Shown piece by piece: positions 17,026-26,019 of a stretch of DNA of 64,000 nucleotides. This DNA comes from UBA5794 sp963714375. Lineage in GTDB: Bacteria > Actinomycetota > Acidimicrobiia > Spongiisociales > UBA5794. Made by a program: the position numbers and the translations under genes. How positions within the stretch are numbered: position 1 is the first letter of the stretch; each line of letters opens with the position of its first letter. The DNA lies in the NCBI GenBank assembly GCA_963714375.1, contig CAVQOG010000006.1, positions 186,001-250,000 on the forward strand. The letters are read 5' to 3'. Below the pieces are notes generated by a model, which saw only the letters and a program-made list of their open reading frames with translations, was not told the DNA's origin and did not search any database.

Positions 17026-17500
17026 GACCTGTGTTGCCGCGGGCTGTTGGGATGGGCAATGGACGGGCACCAAGACGTCGAATTGGTCGTCGAGGCTTTG
17101 ACCATGGCATTAGCGCGCACCGTTCCCGACCCCGATGGACTGATCCACCGCTCCGACAAGGGAACCCAAGCAATACACGTCTTTGGGCTTTTGCACACAA
17201 GCAGACATCTTCGGGCTCGATGTGTCGTTCGGATCCACCGACGTTCGCTTCAATAATGCTGCAATGGGAACATTTTGGTCAACCCTCAAACAGAGATCGC
17301 CTGGATTCGGGGGGTCGACCTTCTTTGACACGAGACACCAAGCCAAGCTCTACCTGTTCGAGTTCATCGAAGTGTTCTACAACCGTCAACGCCACTAGGC
17401 CGGACTCGGACATTGCACCCCAGTTGAATACGCCAGCCAGTTCATGCCATGATCGTCACGACCGCCAAAACATCGTGTCCACGAAAGCGGGGGAAGGTCA
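17026..17500 (+). mobile_element. IS3-family insertion sequence, 3' remnant (OrfB C-terminus plus right end)
   Basis: The C-terminal part of an IS3 OrfB (DDE, rve) transposase is readable as GLLGWAMDGHQDVELVVEAL and LIHRSDKGTQ. After a frameshift near 17180-17200 it continues as FNNAAMGTFWSTLKQR, LFEFIEVFYNRQRH, then a premature TAG, then AGLGHCTPVEYASQF. The upstream half and OrfA are missing. The right terminal repeat lies at 17471-17500: its complement starts TGACCTT and contains GTGGACAC. It pairs with the left end of a second remnant at 24546. Confidence 0.85.
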
Positions 17501-17507
17501 TTTCGAC

Positions 17508-17591
17508 ATGAGGTTGAACCTCTCACTATCTGCGACTCTTTTTGCATTCGAGATGCTCCTGCATCTGATGTCGGAAGTGAGACGCCCGTGA
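17508..17591 (+). CDS. 27-residue ORF overlapping the double ATP-grasp gene
   Basis: ATG 17508 is preceded by GGAAGG at about 10 nt. The frame encodes 27 residues (starts MRLNLSLSATLFAFEM, ends SEVRRP) and its TGA overlaps the GTG start of the next gene (GTGA). It begins 8 bases after the IS3 right end. It may be a translational leader, a short peptide substrate of the ATP-grasp enzyme, or chance. Nothing beyond position supports a substrate role. Confidence 0.35.
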   Translation: MRLNLSLSATLFAFEMLLHLMSEVRRP

Positions 17592-19873
17592 AGGGAACCA
17601 CCCAGACCCCGGTGGTCCTCCTTGGCGGCTTGGCGAACTCGCTGTCGGTCGGCAGGAGCCTCGGCGCAAGGGGAATCCCGATCCACTGCATCGGAGACCG
17701 CTTTGCCGGCTTGCGCTTCTCGCGGTACTGCGACGCCTTCACCGTAGTTGGCCCAGGTGACTCGATCCGCTATCTACCACCATTGCAGCAACACGGGCCA
17801 GGGGCGGGTGTCATCATCCCGTGTGGGGACGATGGGCTGGAGTTCGTGGCACAGAACCGGCAAACTCTGGTCGACATGGGATACACCCCGATCGAAGCAA
17901 ACGACGCCGCACTGCTCGCGATGCTCGACAAGGAACACGCCTACGCCATAGCGCGGTCCAACGGTGTCAGGTCGCCGCGAACCGTGCCCATAGGCGAACT
18001 TGCCGAATTGTCCCTGGCAGCAGAGGTCATCGGGTTTCCAGCCGCCATCAAGCCGCGGGTGTCTCACACCTTCGGTCGGTATTTTGCGGGGAAGGCGGTG
18101 GTGATCGAAGACCTGGCCAGTGCTGAGGCGGTCTACACGAGACTGAAAGAGCGAGACATCGACGTTGTTCTCACAGAGATCATTCCCGGCCCTGAAGGCT
18201 CCTTCTGGGGCTACTACACTTATATCGATGAGGCCGGAAACCTCCTGTTCGAGTTCACAAAGCGGAAACTACGCCAGTACCCCCTTGGTTTCGGGCTTGG
18301 CACACTTCACCGCATGGAGACCAACGAAGCGGTGTTCGAGATCGGGCGGCGTTTCGTCAAGGCCGCCGACCTGCGGGGTCTCGTGAACGTCGAGTTCAAG
18401 CGGGACGAGCGAAACGGCGAGTATGTCTTTATTGAGTGCAATCATCGGATCACGAATGCCAACGCTCTGATGGTCGCCGCTGGAATAGACCTCGGTTTCT
18501 TCGTCTATGACCGTCTCACCGGCAAGGAGCCCAGACCGGTTGTTGTAGAACGCGATGATCTTGCGCTGTGGTGGCCCGTGCGCGACACGTCGGCTGCTCT
18601 TGGCATGTTGCGCGCCCGCAAGCTCACCTTGCACGAATGGTGGCACGGATTGCGAGGACGGATCATCACTCCGGCATTTCGGTTGAGCGACCCAATGCCA
18701 ACCGCAGCTGAGCTCTTCCGATTGCTCAGCGCGTTTGCCCAAACGCCTCGTCAAGTTGACGAGGGGATCTCTGCGGTGAATCCGCTCCTCGATTTTCGCT
18801 CGACCCTCAACCTCGGGCGTCGATTCATTCGGACCAAGTCGCCTCGACGCCGAGCTGTTCGTGCCAATCGATCTGCCTACTACGAAGAGGCTTGGACTGA
18901 TGCGGCCAACAGGACAGGTTCGACGATCGAGGAACTCGGTGATGCGTTGTTTCGTATCTCGAACGCCGACCGTCATGTCATCGTCTCCGAGCAACTCACA
19001 CCCCTCAATGACGCCGTGACTGTGCGGCTGATCGGAGATCGTGACGCGGTGTTTCGCTTGTTCGAGCGACTCGATGTGCCCTGGCCGCGCAGCGTTCTCG
19101 TCAAGCGCAATGACCTCTCAGCCGCCCACTCGTTCATGCGAGTACTCGACGCCTCCGTGGTCGTGAAGCCGGCAGCCGGGACCGGTGCTGGTGCTGGAAT
19201 CGCGACCAACGTCTCGGATCGCCGAACGCTGGCGACCGCATTGGCCTGGGCAGGGGCATTCTGCTCGGAAACCATCATCGAAGAGCAGATCCCCGGACAT
19301 GTCTATCGGCTATTGGTTCTTGACGGTCAACTCCTCGACACGGTGGTCAGGAACCCACCAATGCTGAGGGGCGACGGCACTTCGACCATTCGCCGCCTGA
19401 TCCACAATGAGAACCGTTTGCGCGCCGCACCCGGGGCACGTATCGCTCAGAGCCTGCTCGGTGTCGATCTCGACACAAGGAATTGTCTCGCCACTCAGGG
19501 TCTCAGTCTGGTCAGCAAGCCAGCAGCAGGCCGGGAGTTCAGGGTGATGGGTGTCGTGAACGACAACCGAGCCGAGGAGAATGAGGCTTTGCCGGAACCA
19601 GTACATCCGTCCTTTCTGACTCTCGCCAAGGAAATCAATGCCGCGATTGGCGTCCGGCTCGTCGGCATCGACATCATTGCCGAATCGCTCGCGATCAGCC
19701 TCAACGAGTCAGGCGGGCGGGTCATCGAACTGAACACACCACCCGGTCATTTCTATCACGACCTGAGGGCTGGCGAGGGGTACCCCGTCGCACTCCGTCT
19801 CCTCGAGCGAATGCTGCCGGTCCAAGCCAGTCCCTCGGAGAGCAGCCGCCCGACGACGAGAAAGACCGAATAG
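17588..19873 (+). CDS. Protein with two ATP-grasp ligase modules
   Basis: 761 residues from GTG 17588. Residues 1-315 form a carboxylate-amine-ligase-like unit: N-terminal pre-ATP-grasp fold (VVLLGGLANSLSVGRSLGA), ATP-binding Lys in PAAIKPRVSH (K155), TEIIPGPEG (E197), and the metal-binding VNVEF...FIECNHRITNAN. Residues ~450-745 form a second unit resembling the cyanophycin synthetase/RimK type: VVVKPAAGTGAGAGI (K527), IIEEQIPGHVYRLLV, RGDGTSTIRRLI, and IELNTPPGHF (E714, N716). Both modules keep their key residues. Such enzymes join a carboxylate to an amine or thiol via acyl-phosphate. The substrate is unknown; an amino-acid or peptide ligation in surface polymer synthesis is my inference. 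Confidence 0.8.
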   Translation: MKGTTQTPVVLLGGLANSLSVGRSLGARGIPIHCIGDRFAGLRFSRYCDAFTVVGPGDSIRYLPPLQQHGPGAGVIIPCGDDGLEFVAQNRQTLVDMGYTPIEANDAALLAMLDKEHAYAIARSNGVRSPRTVPIGELAELSLAAEVIGFPAAIKPRVSHTFGRYFAGKAVVIEDLASAEAVYTRLKERDIDVVLTEIIPGPEGSFWGYYTYIDEAGNLLFEFTKRKLRQYPLGFGLGTLHRMETNEAVFEIGRRFVKAADLRGLVNVEFKRDERNGEYVFIECNHRITNANALMVAAGIDLGFFVYDRLTGKEPRPVVVERDDLALWWPVRDTSAALGMLRARKLTLHEWWHGLRGRIITPAFRLSDPMPTAAELFRLLSAFAQTPRQVDEGISAVNPLLDFRSTLNLGRRFIRTKSPRRRAVRANRSAYYEEAWTDAANRTGSTIEELGDALFRISNADRHVIVSEQLTPLNDAVTVRLIGDRDAVFRLFERLDVPWPRSVLVKRNDLSAAHSFMRVLDASVVVKPAAGTGAGAGIATNVSDRRTLATALAWAGAFCSETIIEEQIPGHVYRLLVLDGQLLDTVVRNPPMLRGDGTSTIRRLIHNENRLRAAPGARIAQSLLGVDLDTRNCLATQGLSLVSKPAAGREFRVMGVVNDNRAEENEALPEPVHPSFLTLAKEINAAIGVRLVGIDIIAESLAISLNESGGRVIELNTPPGHFYHDLRAGEGYPVALRLLERMLPVQASPSESSRPTTRKTE

Positions 19874-19895
19874 GAGACGTGTGCGGTTCCGAGGT

Positions 19896-20807
19896 TTACG
19901 GGCTGGCCGCCCCGAGGTCAACGATCAGATTCTCCACAGCTTCGAGTTCCATGAGGAGGCGGGTCTCCCGCGTGTGGGTGGCCATATGTGGTGTTAGAAC
20001 CACCTGGGGGTATGTGCTCAAAGCCCCGGTGTACGGTTCGTTGGCGAACACATCGAGCCAAGCGCCCGTGACGATGCCAGCGTCGAGTGCCTCGACAAGC
20101 GCGTCCTCGTCGATGAGTCCGCCACGACCGCTATTGAGAACGACGGTCCCGGGTCGCATCTGACCGAACGCAACACGATCTAGGATTGGGGCGGTGCCTG
20201 CGGCATGGAGCGTCACGATATCGGCCTGCTCCAACCCCTCCGTCAGCGAAACGAATCTCGCGTCTTCGGCGCCGTAGTCGAGATATGGATCGTGAACAAT
20301 GATGTGCGTTCTGAACGGCTGGAGCAACTCAGCCACCCTCTGCCCAATGCGCCCGAACCCGATGATGAACACCACCGACTCACAGAGACTGCGACCGATC
20401 ACTCGCTCCCAACGCCCCGAGTGGAGGGCAGCGTTCGCCGCCGGGGCGGAGCGGCTGAGAATGATCATTGCGGCCACGGTGAATTCAGCCACGGCTTCAG
20501 CTGGTGCGGTCGGAGTATTGGAGACCCGTATCCCGAGCTCTTCGGCGGCCGCGAGATCGACCGTGTCGAGCCCAACTCCGATTCTGGCGATGGCACGCAG
20601 CTTGCTTGTCGTCGAAAGGACCTCGCGAGTCAAGGGTTCCAGACCGGCAATCAAACCATCGCAGCCCACGATGTGGGCAGATAGCTCGTCTTCCGTCATA
20701 CGCCGCCCCAGGGGATTGGGCACCACCTCGATTCCGTGTGCCTTGAGCATGTCGAGCGGTGCCGTACCCCCCTCGGCGAAAGACGATGAACCGATAGCGA
20801 CTCTCAA
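19896..20807 (-). CDS. D-isomer-specific 2-hydroxyacid dehydrogenase (SerA-like)
   Basis: 303 residues from a TTG at 20807, which gives the family-type start MRVAIGSSSF and lies 10 nt after the preceding stop; ATG 20864 is the alternative but would overlap. The NAD domain has IIGFGRIGQRVAE, substrate and catalytic positions are in LNSGRGGLIDEDAL (Arg), DVFANEP (Glu) and LTPHMATHT (His). It would reduce a 2-keto acid or oxidise a 2-hydroxy acid, possibly a sugar acid. It is last in a five-gene minus-strand cluster. Confidence 0.85.
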   Translation of the reverse strand: MRVAIGSSSFAEGGTAPLDMLKAHGIEVVPNPLGRRMTEDELSAHIVGCDGLIAGLEPLTREVLSTTSKLRAIARIGVGLDTVDLAAAEELGIRVSNTPTAPAEAVAEFTVAAMIILSRSAPAANAALHSGRWERVIGRSLCESVVFIIGFGRIGQRVAELLQPFRTHIIVHDPYLDYGAEDARFVSLTEGLEQADIVTLHAAGTAPILDRVAFGQMRPGTVVLNSGRGGLIDEDALVEALDAGIVTGAWLDVFANEPYTGALSTYPQVVLTPHMATHTRETRLLMELEAVENLIVDLGAASP

Positions 20808-20817
20808 CTGTGAAGCT

Positions 20818-21859
20818 TCAATCCAGAGACCGGAAGGTCGACAGTTGGGCAGCGAATGACGCATCTCCATCGTAGATGGCGTGGACCGCTCTCATCGCCT
20901 CGTATGCATCCGTGGATGTTCCGTGGACCGGTGGTCGACGGTGGTCGACGCAGTCAACGAACTCCGCAAGTTCAAGTTCCCATGAACGGTCCGTGTTGAA
21001 GAATCGTGTTTCTTCGGGAGGGTTGCCCACTGTTGAAGAGGTCCCGGCTCGGTACGGGGCGTGGGTAATTCGCTCGTCCCGATAGCTCCTCGTCGAAGAC
21101 GGCATGCCGTCGACGGTCAGATACCCGTTGGTGAAACCGAGTTCCAGCCTGAATAGATGCTTCCACTGCGTGAATGAGCTGTGGAGCATTCCTATCCCTC
21201 CGTCTCCTGTTCTGAGTAGCGCAAAAGCGTTGTCCTCCAGCGGTGAGTTCGTCGAAGACGTGGCGCACATGCCCTTGATCTCGACGAAGTCACCCAGGAA
21301 GTACCGAATCAGATCGAGCATGTGAATGCCCTGGTCGAGTAGTATTCCCCCGCCCACGGACACCGGATCATCACGCCAATCTCCGCGGGTTGAGGGTCGG
21401 ACGCCCTTGCCGTAGACGCCTCTTGCCCAGATGAGTCTGCCGTACCGCTGACTGTCGACTATCTCTCACCGCGTCCCTGATGCCGTGGTGATAGCGATGA
21501 TTGAAGCCAAACTTCAAGACGAGCTCGGGGTTCCTGGCTTCGGACTTCATGATCTCTTCGATGTCCGTCATGGTCCGCCCTGGGGGCTTTTCAGCGAAGA
21601 CGTGCTTGCCAGCGTCCAATGCAGCCGTTACGATTTCGGGCGTCACCACGTTGGGCGTGCAAACGAACACGGCGTCGATATCGCACTCGAAGACCGCGCT
21701 GAGACTGTCGACTGTGGGCAATCCTTCGATGTCTGTGGCACGGCTACTTGGGTCATAACCGACGATGGCGGTTGTATCCGGACGGTCGGAGACCGTCGCA
21801 AGTCGCACCCGGCCCATCCGACCCAACCCAACAACACCAATTCGGAGTGGTGAATTCAT
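20818..21859 (-). pseudogene. Gfo/Idh/MocA-family oxidoreductase, frameshifted
   Basis: The N-terminal NAD-binding part (21859 down to about 21460) reads RIGVVGLGRMGRVRLA, VFVCTPNVVTPE and HVFAEKPPGRTM. Around 21458-21465 a single-base shift breaks the frame. The other frame continues smoothly with YGRLIWARGVYGKG, RGDWRDDP and GGGILLDQGIHMLDLIRYF to 20818. Joined, the two give one normal ~345-residue protein. Either the gene is inactive or the base call is wrong; the neighbouring frameshifts favour decay. Its ATG overlaps the aldolase stop (ATGA). Confidence 0.85.
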
Positions 21860-22644
21860 GTTGATTCCTCCGCGGCGTGGCCGAGTGTCGCTCTGACCTG
21901 GCCGACTTCCGCGCTCGCTTTGGCCGCCAGAAAGCGGTTGTCGCTGGCGATGGTAACAAACTGAAAACCGAGGTCGATTTGCTCAAGGGCCCCTTCGGCG
22001 TTCTGCTGGTGAATTCCAGCTGGGACCTCGTGACGTCGGCAAATGCGCAATATCTCGGCGCGAGCAGCTACGGCTATCTCGTTGCTCTGCCCGTGGCGCG
22101 GCTGCAATCCAAGTGCCATCGAAAGATCGGAAGGACCAACGTACACAGCATCGACTCCCGGCACCGAGAGAATGTCATCCAGATTACCGATTGCCTCCGG
22201 CGTCTCGACCTGCGGCATCACGATGACCTGGTCATTGGCGTGCTCGTGATAGTCATTCCCGTATGCAACCTTCGCTCGGATCGGACCGAAACTCCGTATG
22301 CCGTCAGGGGGGTATCGGCATGCTGCTACAAGTCGGCGGGCATCCTCTGCGGTGTTGACCATGGGGCAGATGATGCCCATCGCTCCCGCATCGAGTGTCT
22401 TCATGATCCAGGCTGGGTCATTCCACGGGACACACGCCAATGGTGTGACCGCCGTGGTCGAGATGGCTTGGAACATTGCGACAGCACTTGCGTAGTCGAC
22501 AACACCGTGTTGCATGTCGACGGTGAGAGAATCGAAACCCGTGTGCGCCATCACTTCCGTTGCATATGAGCTAGGGATTGCGAGCCATCCGTTGACGACG
22601 GCATCGCCGTCGTTCCAGATCGAGCGAACTGCGTTCTCTATCAC
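21856..22644 (-). CDS. HpcH/HpaI-type aldolase
   Basis: 262 residues from GTG 22644, immediately after the preceding gene's stop. The family pattern is clear: SLTVDMQHGVVDYASAV, GAMGIICPMVNTAEDARRLV, VMPQVETPEAIGNLDDIL, VDAVYVGPSDLSMALG. These metal-dependent class II aldolases make or break C-C bonds between pyruvate-like donors and aldehydes, for example 2-keto-3-deoxy sugar acids. Set among a phosphosugar isomerase and three dehydrogenases, it suggests a keto-sugar-acid pathway; the product is unknown. Confidence 0.88.
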   Translation of the reverse strand: MIENAVRSIWNDGDAVVNGWLAIPSSYATEVMAHTGFDSLTVDMQHGVVDYASAVAMFQAISTTAVTPLACVPWNDPAWIMKTLDAGAMGIICPMVNTAEDARRLVAACRYPPDGIRSFGPIRAKVAYGNDYHEHANDQVIVMPQVETPEAIGNLDDILSVPGVDAVYVGPSDLSMALGLQPRHGQSNEIAVAARAEILRICRRHEVPAGIHQQNAEGALEQIDLGFQFVTIASDNRFLAAKASAEVGQVRATLGHAAEEST

Positions 22645-22645
22645 T

Positions 22646-23713
22646 TCACAACCCGCTTTCAGCCCTCGGGGCTTCCGCTTTCCATGGCACGTCAATGCTG
22701 TATCGATCGGAGAGAACCTCGATCGCTGACGTTGTTGCGTCGTCGAGCTCCACCTTCCCGAGCCCGGCACTCCGGTCAAGGGCCTCCCAGCGCGCGGCTC
22801 CTGGCAGCCTGACATCTCCCGATGCCGTGACGGCTGCGATAAGAGTCCCCATCCGCTCCTCGTACGTCTCCGGCTCCATGAATGCTGCGACATCCATGGC
22901 CTGAATCATGTGGCCGATGTTACCGGGATGCTCGAAGTCGTTGTACTGTGACCGCACACCGTGTGAGATGCCGGCCCCAGTGAGAACCCCAGCCATCACC
23001 TCCACCATCAAGCCGAGCGCGTATCCCTTCGCGCCGCCCAACGGGAGCATGGCCCCTCTGCCGACCTGCGACGCGTCCTTGATCGATCTTCCTGCAGAGT
23101 CAATCGCAACTCCCTCGGGTAGCGGGATGCCCAGTTCCGCCGAGCGAGTGATGAGGCCGCCGGCGGTGGCGCTGGTTGCCAGATCCACGATGAGCGTTCG
23201 ACCATCAGGGAGGGGCGCGCTCGAACACGATCGGGTTTGTACCCAGAACAGGCGTCGTTCCGCCGTGGGCTGCCACCCGAGGAAAGGAGTTGCTGACAAC
23301 GAACCCGATCATTCCGGTTTGGGCGATGCGGTCGGCGTAGTACCCGAGCGCACCCATGAAGTTGCTGTTTCGGACGGCCACCGTCGCCACACCCGACGTA
23401 CGCGCCATCTCGATCGCTACATCCGCTGCAAACGTTGCTGCAACGTGGCCGACCGTGTTGTGGCCGTCGACGAGGGCCAGCGAATCCGACTTTCGGTCGA
23501 CCGATGGCTCCCCAGTTGTGGCGAACACCCCTGCTTCGCAACGTCGGGTCAGAATTGGGAGACGCCACACGCCGTAGTTGGTACGATTCGAGGCATCTGC
23601 CCAAGCGTTGTGGTTGGTAATCGTCTTGGCGTGGTTTTCGGAAAAACCGGATCCGACCAGAATCTCGAACGAAAGTGTTGACAAGTCGGCAAGGCCGACG
23701 GACTCGCGGACAT
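22646..23713 (-). pseudogene. Malate/L-lactate dehydrogenase family (Ldh2/YlbC) with two frameshifts
   Basis: The only well-placed start is ATG 23713 (GGAGAGGAG 8 nt upstream), but that frame leaves the family sequence within a few codons. From about 23684 another frame carries SFEILVGSGFSENHAKTI, GHVAATFAADVAIEMAR and TPVLGTNPIVF. A second shift near 23205-23225 moves the remainder (APLPDGRTLIVDLATSATA, GAKGYALGLMVEVMAG) to a third frame ending at 22646. Joined, it is one ~350-residue NAD(P)-dependent 2-hydroxyacid dehydrogenase of the Ldh2 type. Two independent shifts suggest loss of function. Confidence 0.85.
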
Positions 23714-23732
23714 TGGCGAGACTCCTCTCCCG

Positions 23733-24344
23733 TCAGTGGTAAAGCGGGCGACCGCGCTGCATAGCGACATAGCCGGTCGCCATGTGCATGACGACGCTAA
23801 ATATGTCCTCGACGGGACCGTACTCGTCGGTAGCGGAGGCGGTGTGAATCGAAAGGTCCACGAGACCTTTCACTCTTCCTCCATCCATCCCCGTGAGGCC
23901 CACCGTTGTCGCTCCGACTTCGTTGGCGTATTCGATGGCGCGGACGATGTTCGGACTGTTTCCGCTGACGGATAGCGCAATGACCACATCGGAGGGACGG
24001 AGAGCAGCTCGCAATTGGGTGGCGAACACCTCCTGAAACTCGATATCGTTGCCAATAGCCGTCAACGACGACGCATTATCGCCCAGGTTCACGACGCGAT
24101 AACCGAGTTTTCCATCCACGATCGTGTTGATCTCAAGGTCGGTGACCCAGTGGGCAGCGACAGCGCCGCTGCCCCCGTTGCCGAGTACGAACACGGTTCG
24201 ATCATCGGTGGCGGCCTGCTCGAGAATCGTGATCAGACTTGCGGTTCCAGCAATGTCCATTGCAGCGATGATCGAGCGCATACGGTCGCGTACACCTGCT
24301 ACATAGTCCTGCTTCGTCTCCGCTTCGACGAAAATGCTCTTCAA
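23733..24344 (-). CDS. SIS-domain phosphosugar isomerase (GmhA-like)
   Basis: 203 residues from a TTG at 24344; no better start is seen in this frame. The SIS domain shows VFVLGNGGSGAVAAHWVTDLE, VIALSVSGNSPNIVRAIEYA and VGLTGMDGG, and the C-terminal helix DEYGPVEDIFSVVMHM is typical of GmhA/DiaA. GmhA isomerises sedoheptulose-7-phosphate on the way to heptose. It is first in the five-gene cluster, so it probably supplies the phosphosugar for the aldolase and dehydrogenases. Confidence 0.85.
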   Translation of the reverse strand: MKSIFVEAETKQDYVAGVRDRMRSIIAAMDIAGTASLITILEQAATDDRTVFVLGNGGSGAVAAHWVTDLEINTIVDGKLGYRVVNLGDNASSLTAIGNDIEFQEVFATQLRAALRPSDVVIALSVSGNSPNIVRAIEYANEVGATTVGLTGMDGGRVKGLVDLSIHTASATDEYGPVEDIFSVVMHMATGYVAMQRGRPLYH

Positions 24345-24412
24345 GCCGCGTCATCCCAGCCTCATCTTCCCGATACGATAGGCTCAGTCTAGGTGGCTGG
24401 TGTGAAAGGGAT

Positions 24413-24450
24413 GTTGATTGACAGCGCCCCGGGCGAATGATAATCAACAG
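24413..24450. repeat. 8-bp inverted repeat upstream of the SIS-isomerase gene
   Basis: TGTTGATT (24413-24420) and AATCAACA (24443-24450) are perfect inverted arms separated by 22 bp. They lie about 70 bp upstream of the minus-strand isomerase start. This could be an operator or an RNA hairpin; there is no further evidence. Confidence 0.4.
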
Positions 24451-24545
24451 AACCTGTCCTTGTCCCGTTCCGGTCGTTGCATGTCCCAAAGCCAGGATCG
24501 GGTAGCTGGGAAGCCCATTTACGTGGTGGTGGGCGTGTGGTGGTG

Positions 24546-24745
24546 TGACCTTGACCCACGTTGGTGGACACACGATTCTGGTTTCCAGCCAGAGGAAAGA
24601 GTCCCCATATGGGTCGTCCATCGAAATATCCGCCTGAGTTTTGGTCCTGAGGCTGTGGAGTTAGTCAAGACGTCTGGTCGTCCCCGGATCGAGGTTGCCC
24701 GGAGTGGGGATCTCGGATCACACCAGCACGGGGAAAGAGCTCTTT
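24546..24745 (+). mobile_element. IS3-family insertion sequence, 5' remnant (left end plus OrfA fragment)
   Basis: The left terminal repeat starts at 24546 (TGACCTT ... GTGGACAC) and matches the complement of the right end at 17471-17500 in about 21 of the first 26 positions. OrfA begins at 24608 as MGRPSKYPPEF. After a frameshift it continues as PEAVELVKTSGRPRIEVARS, and after another as GISDHTSTG, then decays. No OrfB follows. From here to 24963 I see no gene. Confidence 0.8.
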
Positions 24746-24963
24746 CGCGGCCTGCTCGTCAATTCGACGGACATCGATTGACACCGGGGCCTGGTTGCGT
24801 TTCATGGGGGATGGTGAGGTCCCTCGCCCGCCCACAGCTTGATCGTCTGACCACATCCAGCGATGCAGGTCACCGGCGATTGGGTCGCAAGGCACCTCGC
24901 GAGATGAGACAACCATATCGTGCGAGCTTGCCTCGGAACCGATTCTGCTTCATGGTCTTTCGT

Positions 24964-26019
24964 TCATGCGAAGTAGCGATAGAAAAGGTTCCCCGCCTGC
25001 TCTGTGAGGTGATCGGGAACGTTGGGTGAGGTCAATAGTTTCGTCATGGGCCCGAGGATCTCTCCGATCACGGGATCCTTCCGGTAGTCGCCGTAGCTCA
25101 TGGTGTGAATACGTGATGTACCAGTGGCGTACTTCGACTTGTAGCGAGCGAGGGAGTCGTGTCCGGCGTCGGTCCGACCGAGATCGAGGGTCCTCAGTCC
25201 GCGGGTGACACCCAAACGAGTGGCCTCCCACATGAGGAGATCGTTCGGCCGAACCTCAAGCATACTTGGCAGCGAAGCATTGAACTTGTAGTACAAGGTA
25301 TCCGCCCAGATGAGAAGTAGAATCCCTGCGACCAGCACACCGTCCTTCCAAGCTCCGAGGACCGCCATGTCGTCGCCAAACGAATTCTGTAGGCCGGTGA
25401 AGAATCCGAATGGCTGGGCCAGTAACGCATGCTTTTCCTTCCTGGTGCGCAAGTGGAGCTCATAGAACATTCGGAGCGTTTCCGTATCGTGCGAGACCCT
25501 GATCTCGACGTCTGAGTCGCGCGCTTTGCGGATTGCTCGGCGGGCCGACCCGGGCAAACACGACCAGGCTCGATCTTCGTCTGCATCGAGGGCCACCCCA
25601 TGCCAAAGATCTGGTGGCTGTGTCTCATTGAGACGGGCATCTTCAAGGCAGGGATTGCCAGCGAGGCATCGCACTTCGAAGGGCAGACCCTCTTCAAAAA
25701 GGTGATTGCCGATGATGGGCCCTGCGTCACCTGTGACATCAATCGGCCCCGCGTAGTCAGAGAAGGGTAGCGCCGAGAAACGTCGCCATTGGGCCGTGCC
25801 GAGCTTGGCCACTGCAAGACCACCCGTCAACGAAGAATCACTTGCCTTGGTGACCAGTGCTTCGACGTGGATATCGTAGGCTGCCGTCAACGCGGTCAAC
25901 CAAGGTGGCGAGCTGAAGACAGAGCCGTGTGCTCGGGACAGGTCTTCCCACGCCGGGTCGGCGGTGGGATCGGTGGTTTCGAAGGTCAAAGAAGCCAAGC
26001 CACTATTCCTGTCATCCAT
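24964..26019 (-). CDS. FemAB-like GNAT-fold transferase
   Basis: 351 residues. Two tandem GNAT-like halves are suggested: an N-terminal half with VFSSPPWLTALTAAYD and a C-terminal half with GSARRAIRKARDSDVEIRV, FYELHLRTRKEKHALLAQPFGFF, and YYKFNASLPSMLEVRPNDLLMWEA...LDLGRTDAGHDSLARYKSKY. This is the pattern of the FemAB-related proteins found in exopolysaccharide loci. FemAB proteins move amino acids from tRNA to peptidoglycan; members in polysaccharide loci are of unknown acyl specificity. It is last in the nine-gene operon and overlaps the upstream gene by 8 nt. Confidence 0.8.
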   Translation of the reverse strand: MDDRNSGLASLTFETTDPTADPAWEDLSRAHGSVFSSPPWLTALTAAYDIHVEALVTKASDSSLTGGLAVAKLGTAQWRRFSALPFSDYAGPIDVTGDAGPIIGNHLFEEGLPFEVRCLAGNPCLEDARLNETQPPDLWHGVALDADEDRAWSCLPGSARRAIRKARDSDVEIRVSHDTETLRMFYELHLRTRKEKHALLAQPFGFFTGLQNSFGDDMAVLGAWKDGVLVAGILLLIWADTLYYKFNASLPSMLEVRPNDLLMWEATRLGVTRGLRTLDLGRTDAGHDSLARYKSKYATGTSRIHTMSYGDYRKDPVIGEILGPMTKLLTSPNVPDHLTEQAGNLFYRYFA

